Shown piece after piece: positions 7,971 to 16,412 of a DNA stretch of 23,071 nt. Every line of letters begins with the position of its first letter. The first letter of the stretch is position 1. The DNA comes from Clostridia bacterium (GTDB lineage Bacteria; Bacillota; Clostridia; TANB77; CAG-508). The translations under genes and the position numbers were made by a program. The notes beneath the pieces were generated by a model that searched no databases, had not been told where the DNA came from, and saw only the letters and a program-made list of their open reading frames with translations. The stretch covers positions 1 to 23,071 of the forward strand of contig CAADYJ010000004.1 of the NCBI GenBank assembly GCA_900753245.1, in the 5' to 3' direction.

Positions 7971-8384
7971 ATGAAAAAGCAAAAGATAACAAAAGATCCT
8001 AATTATATAGATTTTGGACAATGGCTATATGAACTAAGAACGAAAAAAGGATTAACGGAAGATCAACTTGTAGAAAAAATAGGGATGGTAAATGTAGAAA
8101 AGATAAATATAAGAAAATGGGAAAGAGATTTAGAATTTCCTGACTTAGATGCAATATATAAATTATCAGAAATATATATGATTCCAAGTAGTGAAATAAT
8201 AAATAGAAAACAGCAAACACTACAAGCTGGAATGGAAGGAATACATTTTTATATAATTAGAATATTAAGCCTTTTGATGGGAATTTCTATATATGGAACT
8301 ATATGGCTTAGCAGAATACTTATATATGGAACTTTAATAGTGGTTACAATATGGTTTTATTTTAAAACTTTACCACCTCAATAA
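7971..8384 (+). CDS. XRE-type HTH protein with two C-terminal membrane helices
   Basis: Residues about 14-68 form a Cro/C1-type helix-turn-helix (FGQWLYELRTKKGLTEDQL, then a KINIRKWERDLEFPDL segment that matches the usual W-E-x-G-x-x-x-P recognition end). A linker follows, then two hydrophobic segments at about 92-110 and 113-132 separated by few residues, so the DNA-binding domain would sit on the cytoplasmic side of the membrane. The function is not known to me. AAGGAAG lies just upstream of the ATG at 7971. It is 16 bases after rqcP and 26 bases before dnaE, so it is in the same transcript. It could be a membrane-tethered regulator or an anchor for DNA; no ligand domain is visible. Length 137. 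Confidence 0.85.
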   Translation: MKKQKITKDPNYIDFGQWLYELRTKKGLTEDQLVEKIGMVNVEKINIRKWERDLEFPDLDAIYKLSEIYMIPSSEIINRKQQTLQAGMEGIHFYIIRILSLLMGISIYGTIWLSRILIYGTLIVVTIWFYFKTLPPQ

Positions 8385-8410
8385 AATTAATACTTTAGGA
8401 GGAAAAAATA

Positions 8411-11400
8411 ATGTCAAAATTTGTTCATTTACATATACATAGTGAATTTAGTCTATTAGATGGAGCAAATAGAATAAAAGATATACCAGTAATTGCAAAA
8501 GAATTAGGAATGGATTCTATAGCAATTACTGATCATGGAGCAATGTTTGGAGTTATAGACTTCTATAAAGCATGTAAAGCAAATGGTGTAAAGCCAATAA
8601 TAGGTTGTGAAGTGTATGTAGCACCACGAACAAGACATGACAAAGATCCTAAGCTAGATAGTAAATATAATCATTTGATATTACTTGCAAAAGATATGCA
8701 AGGATATAGAAATTTGTCAAAATTAGTTTCTTTAAGTTACACAGAAGGTTTTTATTATAAACCTAGAATAGATAAGGAAATATTAGAAAAATATCATGAA
8801 GGGTTAATTTGCTGTAGTGCTTGTTTAGCAGGAGAAGTAAGCCAAGCTATATTACAAGATAACATGGAAGAAGCAAAAAAAGTAGCTTTATGGTTTAAAA
8901 ATTTATTTGGAGAAGACTATTATTTAGAAATACAAAATAATGGGGTAAAAGCTCAAGTATTAGTGAATCAGAAATTAATAGAACTTTCAAAAGAACTAAA
9001 TATACCATTAGTTGCAACAAATGATGCACATTACTCAAGAAGAGAAGATGCATATAATCATGAAGTACTTTTATGTATACAAACTGGAAAGAAAATGTCA
9101 GATGAAGACAGAATGAGATTTGAAACAGATGAGCTATATATAAAATCACCAGAAGAAATGAGTGATTATTTTTCAAATGTACCAGAAGCAATAGAAAATA
9201 CAGTAAAAATAGCAGAAAAATGTAATGTTGAATTTGAATTTGGACATACAATTTTGCCAAATTATGATGTGCCAGAAGGATATGAAACACACTATGATTA
9301 TATAGAAGATTTAACCAAAAAAGGATTAATAAAAAGATATGGAAACATAGAAAATGCATCTTATGAGAATTTACCAGAAGAAATAAAAAGTAGAGCAGAA
9401 TATGAATTGGGTGTTATTAAGAAAATGGGATATGTAGACTATTTCTTAATAGTATGGGATTATATAAATTATGCTAAAACACATGATATTCCAGTAGGAC
9501 CAGGACGTGGCTCTGGTGCAGGTTCTATTGTTGCATATGCAATAGGAATAACAGATATAGATCCTATAAAATACAACTTGCTTTTTGAAAGATTTTTAAA
9601 TCCTGAAAGAATTAGTATGCCCGATTTTGACGTTGATTTTTGCTATGAAAAAAGAGATAAAGTAATAGAATACGTTTGTAAAAAATATGGTTATGACCAT
9701 GTATCACAAATTATAACATTTGGTACAATGTCAGCAAGAATGGTAATCCGTGATGTTGCAAGGGTTTTAGATGTACCATACGCAGAAGCAGATAAACTTG
9801 CTAAAATGATACCAAATGAGATACATATTACAATAAAAAAAGCATTAGAGCAAAATAAAGAATTGAACGAAATTTATGAGACAAATGCAGAAATAAAAAA
9901 ATTATTAGATATAGCAATGGCATTAGAAGGAATGCCACGTCAGGCTTCAACACATGCTTGTGGAATAGTTATAACAAAAGAGCCAGTAGATACTTATGTT
10001 CCTTTATATGTAAGAGAAGGAAATATTTCTACACAATATATAATGACTACGTTAGAAGAACTTGGACTTTTAAAAATGGACTTTTTAGGTCTAAGAACCT
10101 TAACAGTTATAAAAGATACCATAGATTTAGTAAAGAAAGATAGAAATATAGATGTTGAATTTGATAAAGATATGAACGATCCTAAAGTTTATAAATTGTG
10201 GCAAGAAGGAAATTCGGTTGGAATATTCCAATTTGAATCACAAGGAATGACAAACTTTATGAAGGAATTAAAGCCAGACAGTCTAGAAGATATAATAGCT
10301 GGGGTATCACTTTACAGACCTGGACCAATGGATCAAATTCCAAGATATATAGCAAACAAAAAAGACCCTGAACATGCTGTATATACGCATCCTGCATTAA
10401 AACCAATACTAGAAGTTACTTATGGATGTATGGTATATCAAGAGCAAGTTATGCAAATAGTAAGAGACTTGGCAGGATATTCTCTTGGTAGAGCTGACTT
10501 AGTTCGTCGTGCTATGGGTAAGAAAAAGCTAGATGTAATGGCAAAAGAAAGAGAAATATTTATAAATGGACAAGTTGACGAAAATGGAAATATTATAGTT
10601 CCTGGATGTGTGAGAAATGGAATAGACGAAAAAAGTGCAAATAAAATATTTGATGAAATGGCTGAATTTGCAAAATATGCATTTAACAAATCACATGCAG
10701 CAGCATATGCAGTTGTATCATATAGAACAGCATATTTAAAAGCATATTATCCAGAAGAATTTATGGCAGCAACATTAAATAGCTTTTTGGGAAATTTGGA
10801 TAAAGTACCATATTATATTGAAGAATGTAGAAGATTAAAAATAGACATATTGAAACCAGACATAAATAAAAGTGAAACAAGATTTATCGTAGATAATGGA
10901 AAAATACGTTTTGGACTAGGAAGTATAAAAAACGTAGGAGTTGCAGCAGTAAATGCAGTTGTGGAAGAAAGACAAAAAAATGGTGAATATAAGTCATTTA
11001 CAGATTTCTGTGAAAGAATTCAAGCAGAAGCGGTGAATAAAAAATGTATAGAAAGTTTAATAAAAGCAGGAGCATTTGACGAATTTGAGCAAACGAGAAG
11101 CACATTAATGGCATCATTTGAAGACATAGTAGATGCAATATCAGACAGTTCAAGAAAAAACATTCAAGGTCAAGTATCAATGTTCGATTTAGGTGGATTA
11201 GGAGGAAACCAAAACCCATCTGAAGAAGATGAAAAACAACTTGAAAAATTAAAATACTCATACACAACACTTAAAGAATACACAGACAAAGAGTTATTAT
11301 CAATGGAAAAAGAAATGCTTGGACTATATATATCTGGACATCCTTTGGAACAATTAAAAGAAATAATAGAAAAAAATTCAAATATAAGTACACTAAAAAT

Positions 11401-11962
11401 AAAAGAAGGATTAGATGAATTAGAACAAACAGGAAAATTCCCATACAAAGATGGTCAAACAGTAAAATTTATAGGAATAATAAACTCAATAAAGAAAAAA
11501 TACACAAAGAACAACAAAATAATGGCATTTCTTAATGTGGAAGACTTATATGGAAACATAGAAGTTATAGTATTTGAAAATTGTTATCAAATGTCAGCTA
11601 ATAGCTTAATTGAAGACAATATAGTATTAATAGAAGGAAGATTAAGCATAAAAGAAGAAGAACAAAACATTACAATATTAGCAAGCAAAATAAAAAATGC
11701 ACCATTAGAACCAGATGATACTGATATATTAGGAGAAAATAATGGAAGAAAAACATTAGAAATAGATATCACAAACCTTACAGAAGAACAAAAAAATAGA
11801 CTAAGAGGTGCACTTAGATTTTTTGCAGGAGATAAAAACAATACACAACTATATATAATAAATAATGGAAACAAACTGCCAGCAGGAGGAATTTTCCTAA
11901 ATGGAAATACTCAAAAAGAAATAGAAGAGATAGTCGCAATTGGGGACAGTCCCCAATTGTGA
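8411..11962 (+). CDS. dnaE: DNA polymerase III subunit alpha (DnaE-type replicase)
   Basis: The C-family replicative polymerase catalytic subunit. It has an N-terminal PHP domain (H6, H8, H10 in HLHIHSEFSLLDG; ITDHGAMFG) and a polymerase core with GPGRGSGAGS and catalytic aspartates D405 and D407 in PDFDVDF and D557 in KMDFLGLRTL. A tandem HhH/beta-binding region (FNKSHAAAYA, then GLGSIKNVG) and an OB fold around 1020-1090 (VKFIGIINSIKKKY) follow. There is no inserted exonuclease, so it is DnaE rather than PolC. The 1183-residue length is normal. RBS TAGGAGGA at 8396-8403. The last codons (about GDSPQL and stop) are supplied by a perfect palindrome at 11937-11959, so the natural C-terminus may have ended differently before that element arrived. 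Firmicutes usually have PolC too; it is not in this window. Confidence 0.98.
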   Translation: MSKFVHLHIHSEFSLLDGANRIKDIPVIAKELGMDSIAITDHGAMFGVIDFYKACKANGVKPIIGCEVYVAPRTRHDKDPKLDSKYNHLILLAKDMQGYRNLSKLVSLSYTEGFYYKPRIDKEILEKYHEGLICCSACLAGEVSQAILQDNMEEAKKVALWFKNLFGEDYYLEIQNNGVKAQVLVNQKLIELSKELNIPLVATNDAHYSRREDAYNHEVLLCIQTGKKMSDEDRMRFETDELYIKSPEEMSDYFSNVPEAIENTVKIAEKCNVEFEFGHTILPNYDVPEGYETHYDYIEDLTKKGLIKRYGNIENASYENLPEEIKSRAEYELGVIKKMGYVDYFLIVWDYINYAKTHDIPVGPGRGSGAGSIVAYAIGITDIDPIKYNLLFERFLNPERISMPDFDVDFCYEKRDKVIEYVCKKYGYDHVSQIITFGTMSARMVIRDVARVLDVPYAEADKLAKMIPNEIHITIKKALEQNKELNEIYETNAEIKKLLDIAMALEGMPRQASTHACGIVITKEPVDTYVPLYVREGNISTQYIMTTLEELGLLKMDFLGLRTLTVIKDTIDLVKKDRNIDVEFDKDMNDPKVYKLWQEGNSVGIFQFESQGMTNFMKELKPDSLEDIIAGVSLYRPGPMDQIPRYIANKKDPEHAVYTHPALKPILEVTYGCMVYQEQVMQIVRDLAGYSLGRADLVRRAMGKKKLDVMAKEREIFINGQVDENGNIIVPGCVRNGIDEKSANKIFDEMAEFAKYAFNKSHAAAYAVVSYRTAYLKAYYPEEFMAATLNSFLGNLDKVPYYIEECRRLKIDILKPDINKSETRFIVDNGKIRFGLGSIKNVGVAAVNAVVEERQKNGEYKSFTDFCERIQAEAVNKKCIESLIKAGAFDEFEQTRSTLMASFEDIVDAISDSSRKNIQGQVSMFDLGGLGGNQNPSEEDEKQLEKLKYSYTTLKEYTDKELLSMEKEMLGLYISGHPLEQLKEIIEKNSNISTLKIKEGLDELEQTGKFPYKDGQTVKFIGIINSIKKKYTKNNKIMAFLNVEDLYGNIEVIVFENCYQMSANSLIEDNIVLIEGRLSIKEEEQNITILASKIKNAPLEPDDTDILGENNGRKTLEIDITNLTEEQKNRLRGALRFFAGDKNNTQLYIINNGNKLPAGGIFLNGNTQKEIEEIVAIGDSPQL

Positions 11963-11983
11963 TAATGTCACAGTTTGGGACAG
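11937..11983. repeat. REP-like palindrome (GGGGACAG type) overlapping the dnaE stop
   Basis: CAATTGGGGA (11937-11946) is a perfect inverted repeat of TCCCCAATTG (11950-11959) around a 3-base loop. It is followed by a second small inverted repeat TGTGA/TCACA (11958-11962, 11968-11972) and then TTTGGGACAG (11974-11983), a second copy of the GGGACAG core. The dnaE stop TGA (11960-11962) lies inside it. Such GGGACAG-containing palindromes resemble REP elements moved by RAYT/Y1 transposases; no transposase gene is present here. It lacks a long T tail, so it is not a classical terminator. Confidence 0.7.
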
Positions 11984-12014
11984 AGAATAAAATGTAGAAT
12001 AAAGGATGTTGAAT

Positions 12015-14201
12015 ATGAACGAAAAATTAATAATAGATGATGAAATACATGGAAAAATTGAATTAGATGGAGTGTATAAAGAACTAGTTGAATCAAAGGA
12101 TTTTCAAAGACTAAAAGACATAATTCAAACAGGTACATCTTATTTGAAATATCCAGATATGAAATATGAAACTAGATTTGATCACAGTGTTGGATCTTAT
12201 TACTTAATTTGCAAAATAATAGAAAGTATAGAAAGCAAATTAAATGCACAAGGAATAAAAATAAGAGAAGATGAAAAGGAGATTGCTAAAATAGCAATGC
12301 TTCTTCATGATATTGGGCATGGTGCATATTCACATACTTTGGAAAAAATAACAGGGTATTCCCATGAAAAGAGAAGTATTGATATTGTAAAAGATGAAAA
12401 TACTGAAATACATCAAATTTTGAAAAAATATTATGGGGAAGAGTTTACAACAAAGGTAGGAAAATTTTTAGAAAAAGTATATGAATATAAGAAAGAAGAT
12501 AAAAAACAAAATAGCATTAAAATAAAAAATAATAGAGTAAGTTTAAAAGACTTGTTAGCATCTTTTGTTTCTAATAATATTGATGCAGATAGATTAGATT
12601 ATTTAGTTAGAGACTCTCAAAAAGCAGGATATAAAATATTAACAGAAGTTGATAAATTAATAGATAGTTTTGAATTTGTTTTAGATGTAGATAAAATTGT
12701 TGTAGCAATACCAGAAGAAAAGAAAATATTTTTAGATATGGCAATATTAGAAAGGTCTAGGAATTATAAAGAAATATATTTTTGTGAACCATCTGTAATA
12801 GGAGACCATGTTCTAGATTTCTTGTTAGAAGAAATTAGAAATAATAAAAATGAAATACCAAAGGAAATAAATCCTATATTGTATAAATTTTTAACTAATA
12901 AAAAAGCAGATTTTACAACTGAAGAATATATGCAAATAGTTGAAACTCCAATGAAAGAAACTTTGGAAAGCATAAGAGACAATACTACAAATGAAAAGCT
13001 AAAAGAATTGTGTGACATAGCAAACTTTACTAAAACATATCGAACATTAAATACAGATAAAAATGAACAATATATTCGTTATTTATTACATAAAGCTATT
13101 CCTGAAATATCTGAACAAACTGATGGAATTATAGAAGAAACAAGATGTGTAAAGCCATATAAATCAAACGAACATGAAAATATAAATGTTATTACATGTA
13201 ATGGAATAGAAGATTATAAAGATATAGAGCAAAATTTAATTAAGTTAGAACCGTTTTATGTAAGAACAGTTGCAATTAGCAAAGAAATGCTTAGACTAGA
13301 ATTAGGAATATCTAAAGAAGAATTTAAAGAAAAATATGAAAAAATAGTAGATGAAGTAATTAGTACAGTTATAAAATCTAAAGATGAATTTGAACTTAGA
13401 TATGTTTTAACAAAAGGAATAACATATGGTGAAAAAATAAAAGAAAAAATAAAGCAAAAATATAATATTGTTGATGAAGCAAAATATATGTCAAGAGATA
13501 TGTATTATGATAATCCTGAAGAATATGAATTATTAGAAGGTAAAAAGGCTTTAAGATTAAGAAAAGGTGCAACATTCCATAAAAATGAAGAAACATATGG
13601 ATTTAAAAAGATGAGAGCAACATACAAAAAATATCAAAAAGATTCTCAAGATGGTTATACTGTTAGAAGAAAAGAAGAACAAATAGGTGAAGATGATAAA
13701 ATAACTACATATGCAGATTTTTTAAATGAGATGCAGATAAATAAAGAAACATTGGAACCTATGTTAGAAGTAAATAATTTGCGTTACTTATTTACAGTAG
13801 ATGTAAATGGAGTGTTAGTAGATATATCGTTCAATACAGCCTATTATATAAATCAAATATATGAAATGTTTGGAAATATAGGAACAATAGAAATAAAACC
13901 AAGAGACAATAAAGTATGTGACAGATTAAGTTTATTGGAATTAAGAGATTATTTAGAAGAACAAATTCCAGAATTAGAAAAATATTTATCTAATACAAAT
14001 GTATATGAAATAGGAATGTTAGATACATATGAAAAGTATAAAAAAGGTTATATTATAAACAATGATGCTAAAGAATACGAAGAAAGTCATAAAGAAGCAA
14101 CAAAAAAATTAGATAAAATTTTAGAAAGTGCTAAAAACAGAAAAGATTTTGCATGGCTAAATGAAATTCCAGAAGTAGTATATAAGGGAGAAGAAAAGTA
14201 G
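12015..14201 (+). CDS. HD-domain dNTPase-like phosphohydrolase fused to a CYTH domain
   Basis: Residues 1 to about 400 resemble SAMHD1/YwfO-type HD dNTP triphosphohydrolases: H57 in RFDHSVGS, H98-D99 in LLHDIGHGAYSH and D192 in NIDADRLDYLVRD form the expected H...HD...D metal site. From about 455 the sequence looks like a CYTH (triphosphate tunnel) domain: E458-x-E-x-R in EFELRY (usual ExExK), then YYDNPEEYELLEGKKALRLRKG at 497 onward, basic strands (FKKMRATYK, YTVRRKEEQ), VDISFNTAYY, and E626 in IEIKPRD. HD enzymes of this type release tripolyphosphate, a known CYTH substrate. The ATG at 12006 would encode MLN extra, but the RBS AAAGG (12001-12005) is correctly spaced (9 bases) only from ATG 12015, so I use that start (728 aa). 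It follows dnaE by 52 bases. The HD call is strong; CYTH is inferred from motif order. Confidence 0.85.
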   Translation: MNEKLIIDDEIHGKIELDGVYKELVESKDFQRLKDIIQTGTSYLKYPDMKYETRFDHSVGSYYLICKIIESIESKLNAQGIKIREDEKEIAKIAMLLHDIGHGAYSHTLEKITGYSHEKRSIDIVKDENTEIHQILKKYYGEEFTTKVGKFLEKVYEYKKEDKKQNSIKIKNNRVSLKDLLASFVSNNIDADRLDYLVRDSQKAGYKILTEVDKLIDSFEFVLDVDKIVVAIPEEKKIFLDMAILERSRNYKEIYFCEPSVIGDHVLDFLLEEIRNNKNEIPKEINPILYKFLTNKKADFTTEEYMQIVETPMKETLESIRDNTTNEKLKELCDIANFTKTYRTLNTDKNEQYIRYLLHKAIPEISEQTDGIIEETRCVKPYKSNEHENINVITCNGIEDYKDIEQNLIKLEPFYVRTVAISKEMLRLELGISKEEFKEKYEKIVDEVISTVIKSKDEFELRYVLTKGITYGEKIKEKIKQKYNIVDEAKYMSRDMYYDNPEEYELLEGKKALRLRKGATFHKNEETYGFKKMRATYKKYQKDSQDGYTVRRKEEQIGEDDKITTYADFLNEMQINKETLEPMLEVNNLRYLFTVDVNGVLVDISFNTAYYINQIYEMFGNIGTIEIKPRDNKVCDRLSLLELRDYLEEQIPELEKYLSNTNVYEIGMLDTYEKYKKGYIINNDAKEYEESHKEATKKLDKILESAKNRKDFAWLNEIPEVVYKGEEK

Positions 14202-14281
14202 AAAAATTAATGAATTTAAAATTAGAAATATTAAGTAAATAGATTATAATACATAATATTAATAAAATTACATTATAGGAC

Positions 14282-14309
14282 TTGCAATATCTTAAAAATA
14301 TGATATAAT
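14282..14309 (+). promoter_or_regulatory. Predicted promoter for tig
   Basis: TTGCAA (14282-14287) and TATAAT (14304-14309), spacer 16, about 50 bases before the tig start. Between 14202 and 14281 there is only AT-rich sequence with no gene and no clear terminator for the preceding operon. Confidence 0.65.
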
Positions 14310-14358
14310 AAATAAGCTAATTATATTATGCGTATAGAGCGCGAAAGGATGAAGAAAA

Positions 14359-15642
14359 ATGAGTATGAAAGTTGAAAAAACAGACAAAAAAAATGAAGTA
14401 AAATTAAGTTTTACAATTGAAGCTTCTAAATTTGAAGAAGCAATACAAAAAGTATATGTAAAAAGTGCAAAATATTTTAATATTCCAGGATTCAGAAAAG
14501 GAAAAGCACCATACAAAATAGTTGAAAAACAATATGGAGCACAAATCTTTTATGAAGATGCTTTTAATGAAGTAGCTGGAGAAGTTTATGAAAAAGAATT
14601 AACAGATGCTAAGATAGAAGCAGTAAGTAGACCTAAAATAGACATTATCCAAATGGAAAAAGGAAAAGATTTAATCTTTACAGCAGTAGTACAAACTAAA
14701 CCAGAAGTAACATTAGGAAAATATAAAGGTATAGAACTTAAAAAAGTAGAGTATAATGTAGAAGAAAAAGATATAGATCATGAAATAGGACATATGCAAG
14801 AAAGAAACGCAAGACTTGTAAATGTAGAAGATAGACCAGTTGAAAAAGACGATACAACAGTTATCGACTTCGAAGGTTTTGTAGATGGTGTTGCATTTGA
14901 AGGTGGAAAAGCAGAAAACCACGAATTAGTAATAGGAAGCAATACATTTATTCCAGGATTTGAAGATCAAATTATTGGTATGAAAATAGGAGAAGAAAAA
15001 GACATAAATGTAACATTCCCAGAAGAATATTTCTCTAAAGACTTAGCTGGAAAAGCTGCAGTATTCAAAGTAAAATTACATGAAATAAAGAAAAAAGAAT
15101 TACCAGAAGTAGATGATGAATTTGCAAAAGATGTTAGCGAATTTGATACAATCAAAGAACTAAAAGCATCTATAAAAGAAAAATTAGAAGAAGAAAATAA
15201 AAACAAAGCAAAATATGAAACAGAAGAAGAAGCAATAAAAACAGTATGTGATAATACAGAAATAGACATTCCATCAGGAATGGTAGAAACAGAAACAGAC
15301 AATATGATAAAAGACATTGAACAAAGATTAATGTATCAAGGATTAAATTTTGCACAATATCTTCAAATGATGGGTAAAACAGAAGAAGATATGAGAAATG
15401 AAATGAAAGAACAAGCAGAAAGACAAGTAAAAACAAAATTAGTTCTAGAAGCAATTGTAGTAGCTGAAAAAATAGAAGCAACAGAAGAAGAAATAAAAGC
15501 AAAATTAGAAGAAATGGCTACTATGTATGGAAAAGATGTAAAAGAATTAGAATCAAATGCAAGTTTAAAAGCATATGTTGCAGAATCTGCAAAAACAGAA
15601 AAAGCAATTAGCTTCATAGTAGATAATGCAAAAATAAAATAA
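14359..15642 (+). CDS. tig: Trigger factor, ribosome-associated chaperone and prolyl isomerase
   Basis: Binds L23 at the ribosome exit tunnel and shelters nascent chains. The three domains are in the usual order: the N-terminal ribosome-binding domain with signature GFRKGKAPYK at 44-53; the FKBP-type peptidyl-prolyl isomerase domain at about 155-245 (TTVIDFEGFVDGVAFEGGKA, GFEDQIIGMKIGEEKDI, then a PEEYFSKDLAGKAAVFKVKL segment); and a long helical C-terminal substrate-binding domain rich in Glu and Lys. The 427-residue length is typical. The start at ATG 14359 is preceded by AAAGGA (14344-14349), spacing 9; the second ATG three codons in is less well placed. It precedes clpP and clpX, a common bacterial arrangement linking folding to proteolysis. 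Its own promoter and a hairpin after it suggest partly separate control. Confidence 0.98.
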   Translation: MSMKVEKTDKKNEVKLSFTIEASKFEEAIQKVYVKSAKYFNIPGFRKGKAPYKIVEKQYGAQIFYEDAFNEVAGEVYEKELTDAKIEAVSRPKIDIIQMEKGKDLIFTAVVQTKPEVTLGKYKGIELKKVEYNVEEKDIDHEIGHMQERNARLVNVEDRPVEKDDTTVIDFEGFVDGVAFEGGKAENHELVIGSNTFIPGFEDQIIGMKIGEEKDINVTFPEEYFSKDLAGKAAVFKVKLHEIKKKELPEVDDEFAKDVSEFDTIKELKASIKEKLEEENKNKAKYETEEEAIKTVCDNTEIDIPSGMVETETDNMIKDIEQRLMYQGLNFAQYLQMMGKTEEDMRNEMKEQAERQVKTKLVLEAIVVAEKIEATEEEIKAKLEEMATMYGKDVKELESNASLKAYVAESAKTEKAISFIVDNAKIK

Positions 15643-15654
15643 GATAATAAAGGG

Positions 15655-15718
15655 AAAAAGTTAGGGGGAATAAATTTATTATAAATTAAAAATTTACCAC
15701 TAGCTTTTTCTACTATTT
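15655..15718 (+). terminator. Probable terminator or attenuator after tig
   Basis: AAAAAGTTAG (15655-15664) pairs with CTAGCTTTTT (15700-15709) with one G-T wobble, and inner AATAAATTT/AAATTTA segments extend the stem. It is followed by CTACTATTTTCTT, a broken T run. It could end tig mRNA or let some read through to clpP, where no strong separate promoter is visible. Confidence 0.55.
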
Positions 15719-15720
15719 TC

Positions 15721-15757
15721 TTGTAAACTATTAGGGACGGGTCTATTTAGTTTACAA
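15721..15757. repeat. Dispersed hairpin element, copy 1 (upstream of clpP)
   Basis: A perfect 10-bp inverted repeat TTGTAAACTA (15721-15730) / TAGTTTACAA (15748-15757) encloses the 17-base loop TTAGGGACGGGTCTATT. The same loop core and length recur at 23020-23036 and, changed, at 20100-20117. It ends 9 bases before the clpP RBS, so it will be in the clpP 5' leader. Confidence 0.75.
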
Positions 15758-15779
15758 AAATTAAAGGAGGAATTTTTAA

Positions 15780-16385
15780 ATGAACGAAAGAAATAGTTTA
15801 GTACCTTATGTTATTGAACAAACAGCAAAAGGAGAAAGATCTTACGATATTTTCTCAAGACTATTAAAAGACAGAATTATATTTTTAGGAGAAGATGTTA
15901 ATCCAACATCAGCAAGTTTAGTAATTGCACAATTATTATTCTTAGAATCAGAAGATCCAGATAAAGAAATATCTTTATATATAAATAGCCCAGGAGGTTC
16001 AATTTCAGATGGAATGGGAATAGTAGATACAATGAATTATATTAAATGCCCAGTATCTACAATATGTATTGGTATGGCTGCAAGTATGGGAGCAGTATTA
16101 TTAGCAGCAGGAGAAAAAGGAAGAAGATTTGCTACACCAAATGCAGAAATATTAATTCATCAACCATTAATAGGTGGAAATGGAATTTCAGGACAAACAA
16201 CTGAAATAAAAATTCATGCAGACCATATGATAAAAACAAGAGAAAAATTAAATAAATTCTTAAGTGCAAGAACAGGTCAATCTCTAGAGACAATAGAAAA
16301 AGATACAGAAAGAGATAACTATATGACAGCAGAAGAAGCATTAAAATATGGACTAATAGATGGAATAATGGAAAAAAGAAGTTAA
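15780..16385 (+). CDS. clpP: ATP-dependent Clp protease proteolytic subunit
   Basis: The serine protease that forms the double-heptamer chamber, fed by ClpX (and other Clp ATPases) in the cytoplasm. The catalytic Ser is S102 in GMAASMGA and the His is H127 in EILIHQPL; the Asp lies in the EKDTERD segment (D175 is the likeliest). NSPGGSISDGMGI is the conserved oxyanion-hole/strand region. The 201-residue length is normal and there is no long propeptide. A strong RBS (AAAGGAGGA, 15763-15771) lies 8 bases before the ATG at 15780. clpX begins 27 bases downstream, so they are cotranscribed. I see neither a CtsR operator (tandem GGTCAAA) nor a CIRCE element in the upstream gap, which instead holds a hairpin repeat. 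Confidence 0.98.
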   Translation: MNERNSLVPYVIEQTAKGERSYDIFSRLLKDRIIFLGEDVNPTSASLVIAQLLFLESEDPDKEISLYINSPGGSISDGMGIVDTMNYIKCPVSTICIGMAASMGAVLLAAGEKGRRFATPNAEILIHQPLIGGNGISGQTTEIKIHADHMIKTREKLNKFLSARTGQSLETIEKDTERDNYMTAEEALKYGLIDGIMEKRS

Positions 16386-16412
16386 TAAAAATAAAGATAA
16401 AGGGAGAGAAAA

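Noticed and set aside
8895..9359. A 154-residue minus-strand open frame inside dnaE
   Set aside because: It is the antisense shadow of a well-conserved polymerase segment, with hydrophobic low-complexity translation and no RBS.
11960..11962. TGA read as tryptophan (Mollicute code)
   Set aside because: TGA ends dnaE at the expected length, and Trp is encoded by TGG throughout; readthrough would run quickly into another stop.
12006..12014. ATG at 12006 as the start of the HD-CYTH gene
   Set aside because: The sequence AAAGG lies directly before it with almost no spacing; the RBS is correctly spaced only from ATG 12015.
14310..14350. GCGTATAGAGCGC as a possible operator or hairpin before tig
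   Set aside because: The inverted repeat is only 3 to 4 bases and the spacing is not convincing.
15721..15749. A clpP promoter TTGTAA-17-TATTTA within the hairpin element
   Set aside because: Both boxes are weak (the -10 matches 3 of 6), and the bases are explained by the inverted repeat; copies 2 and 3 do not keep it.
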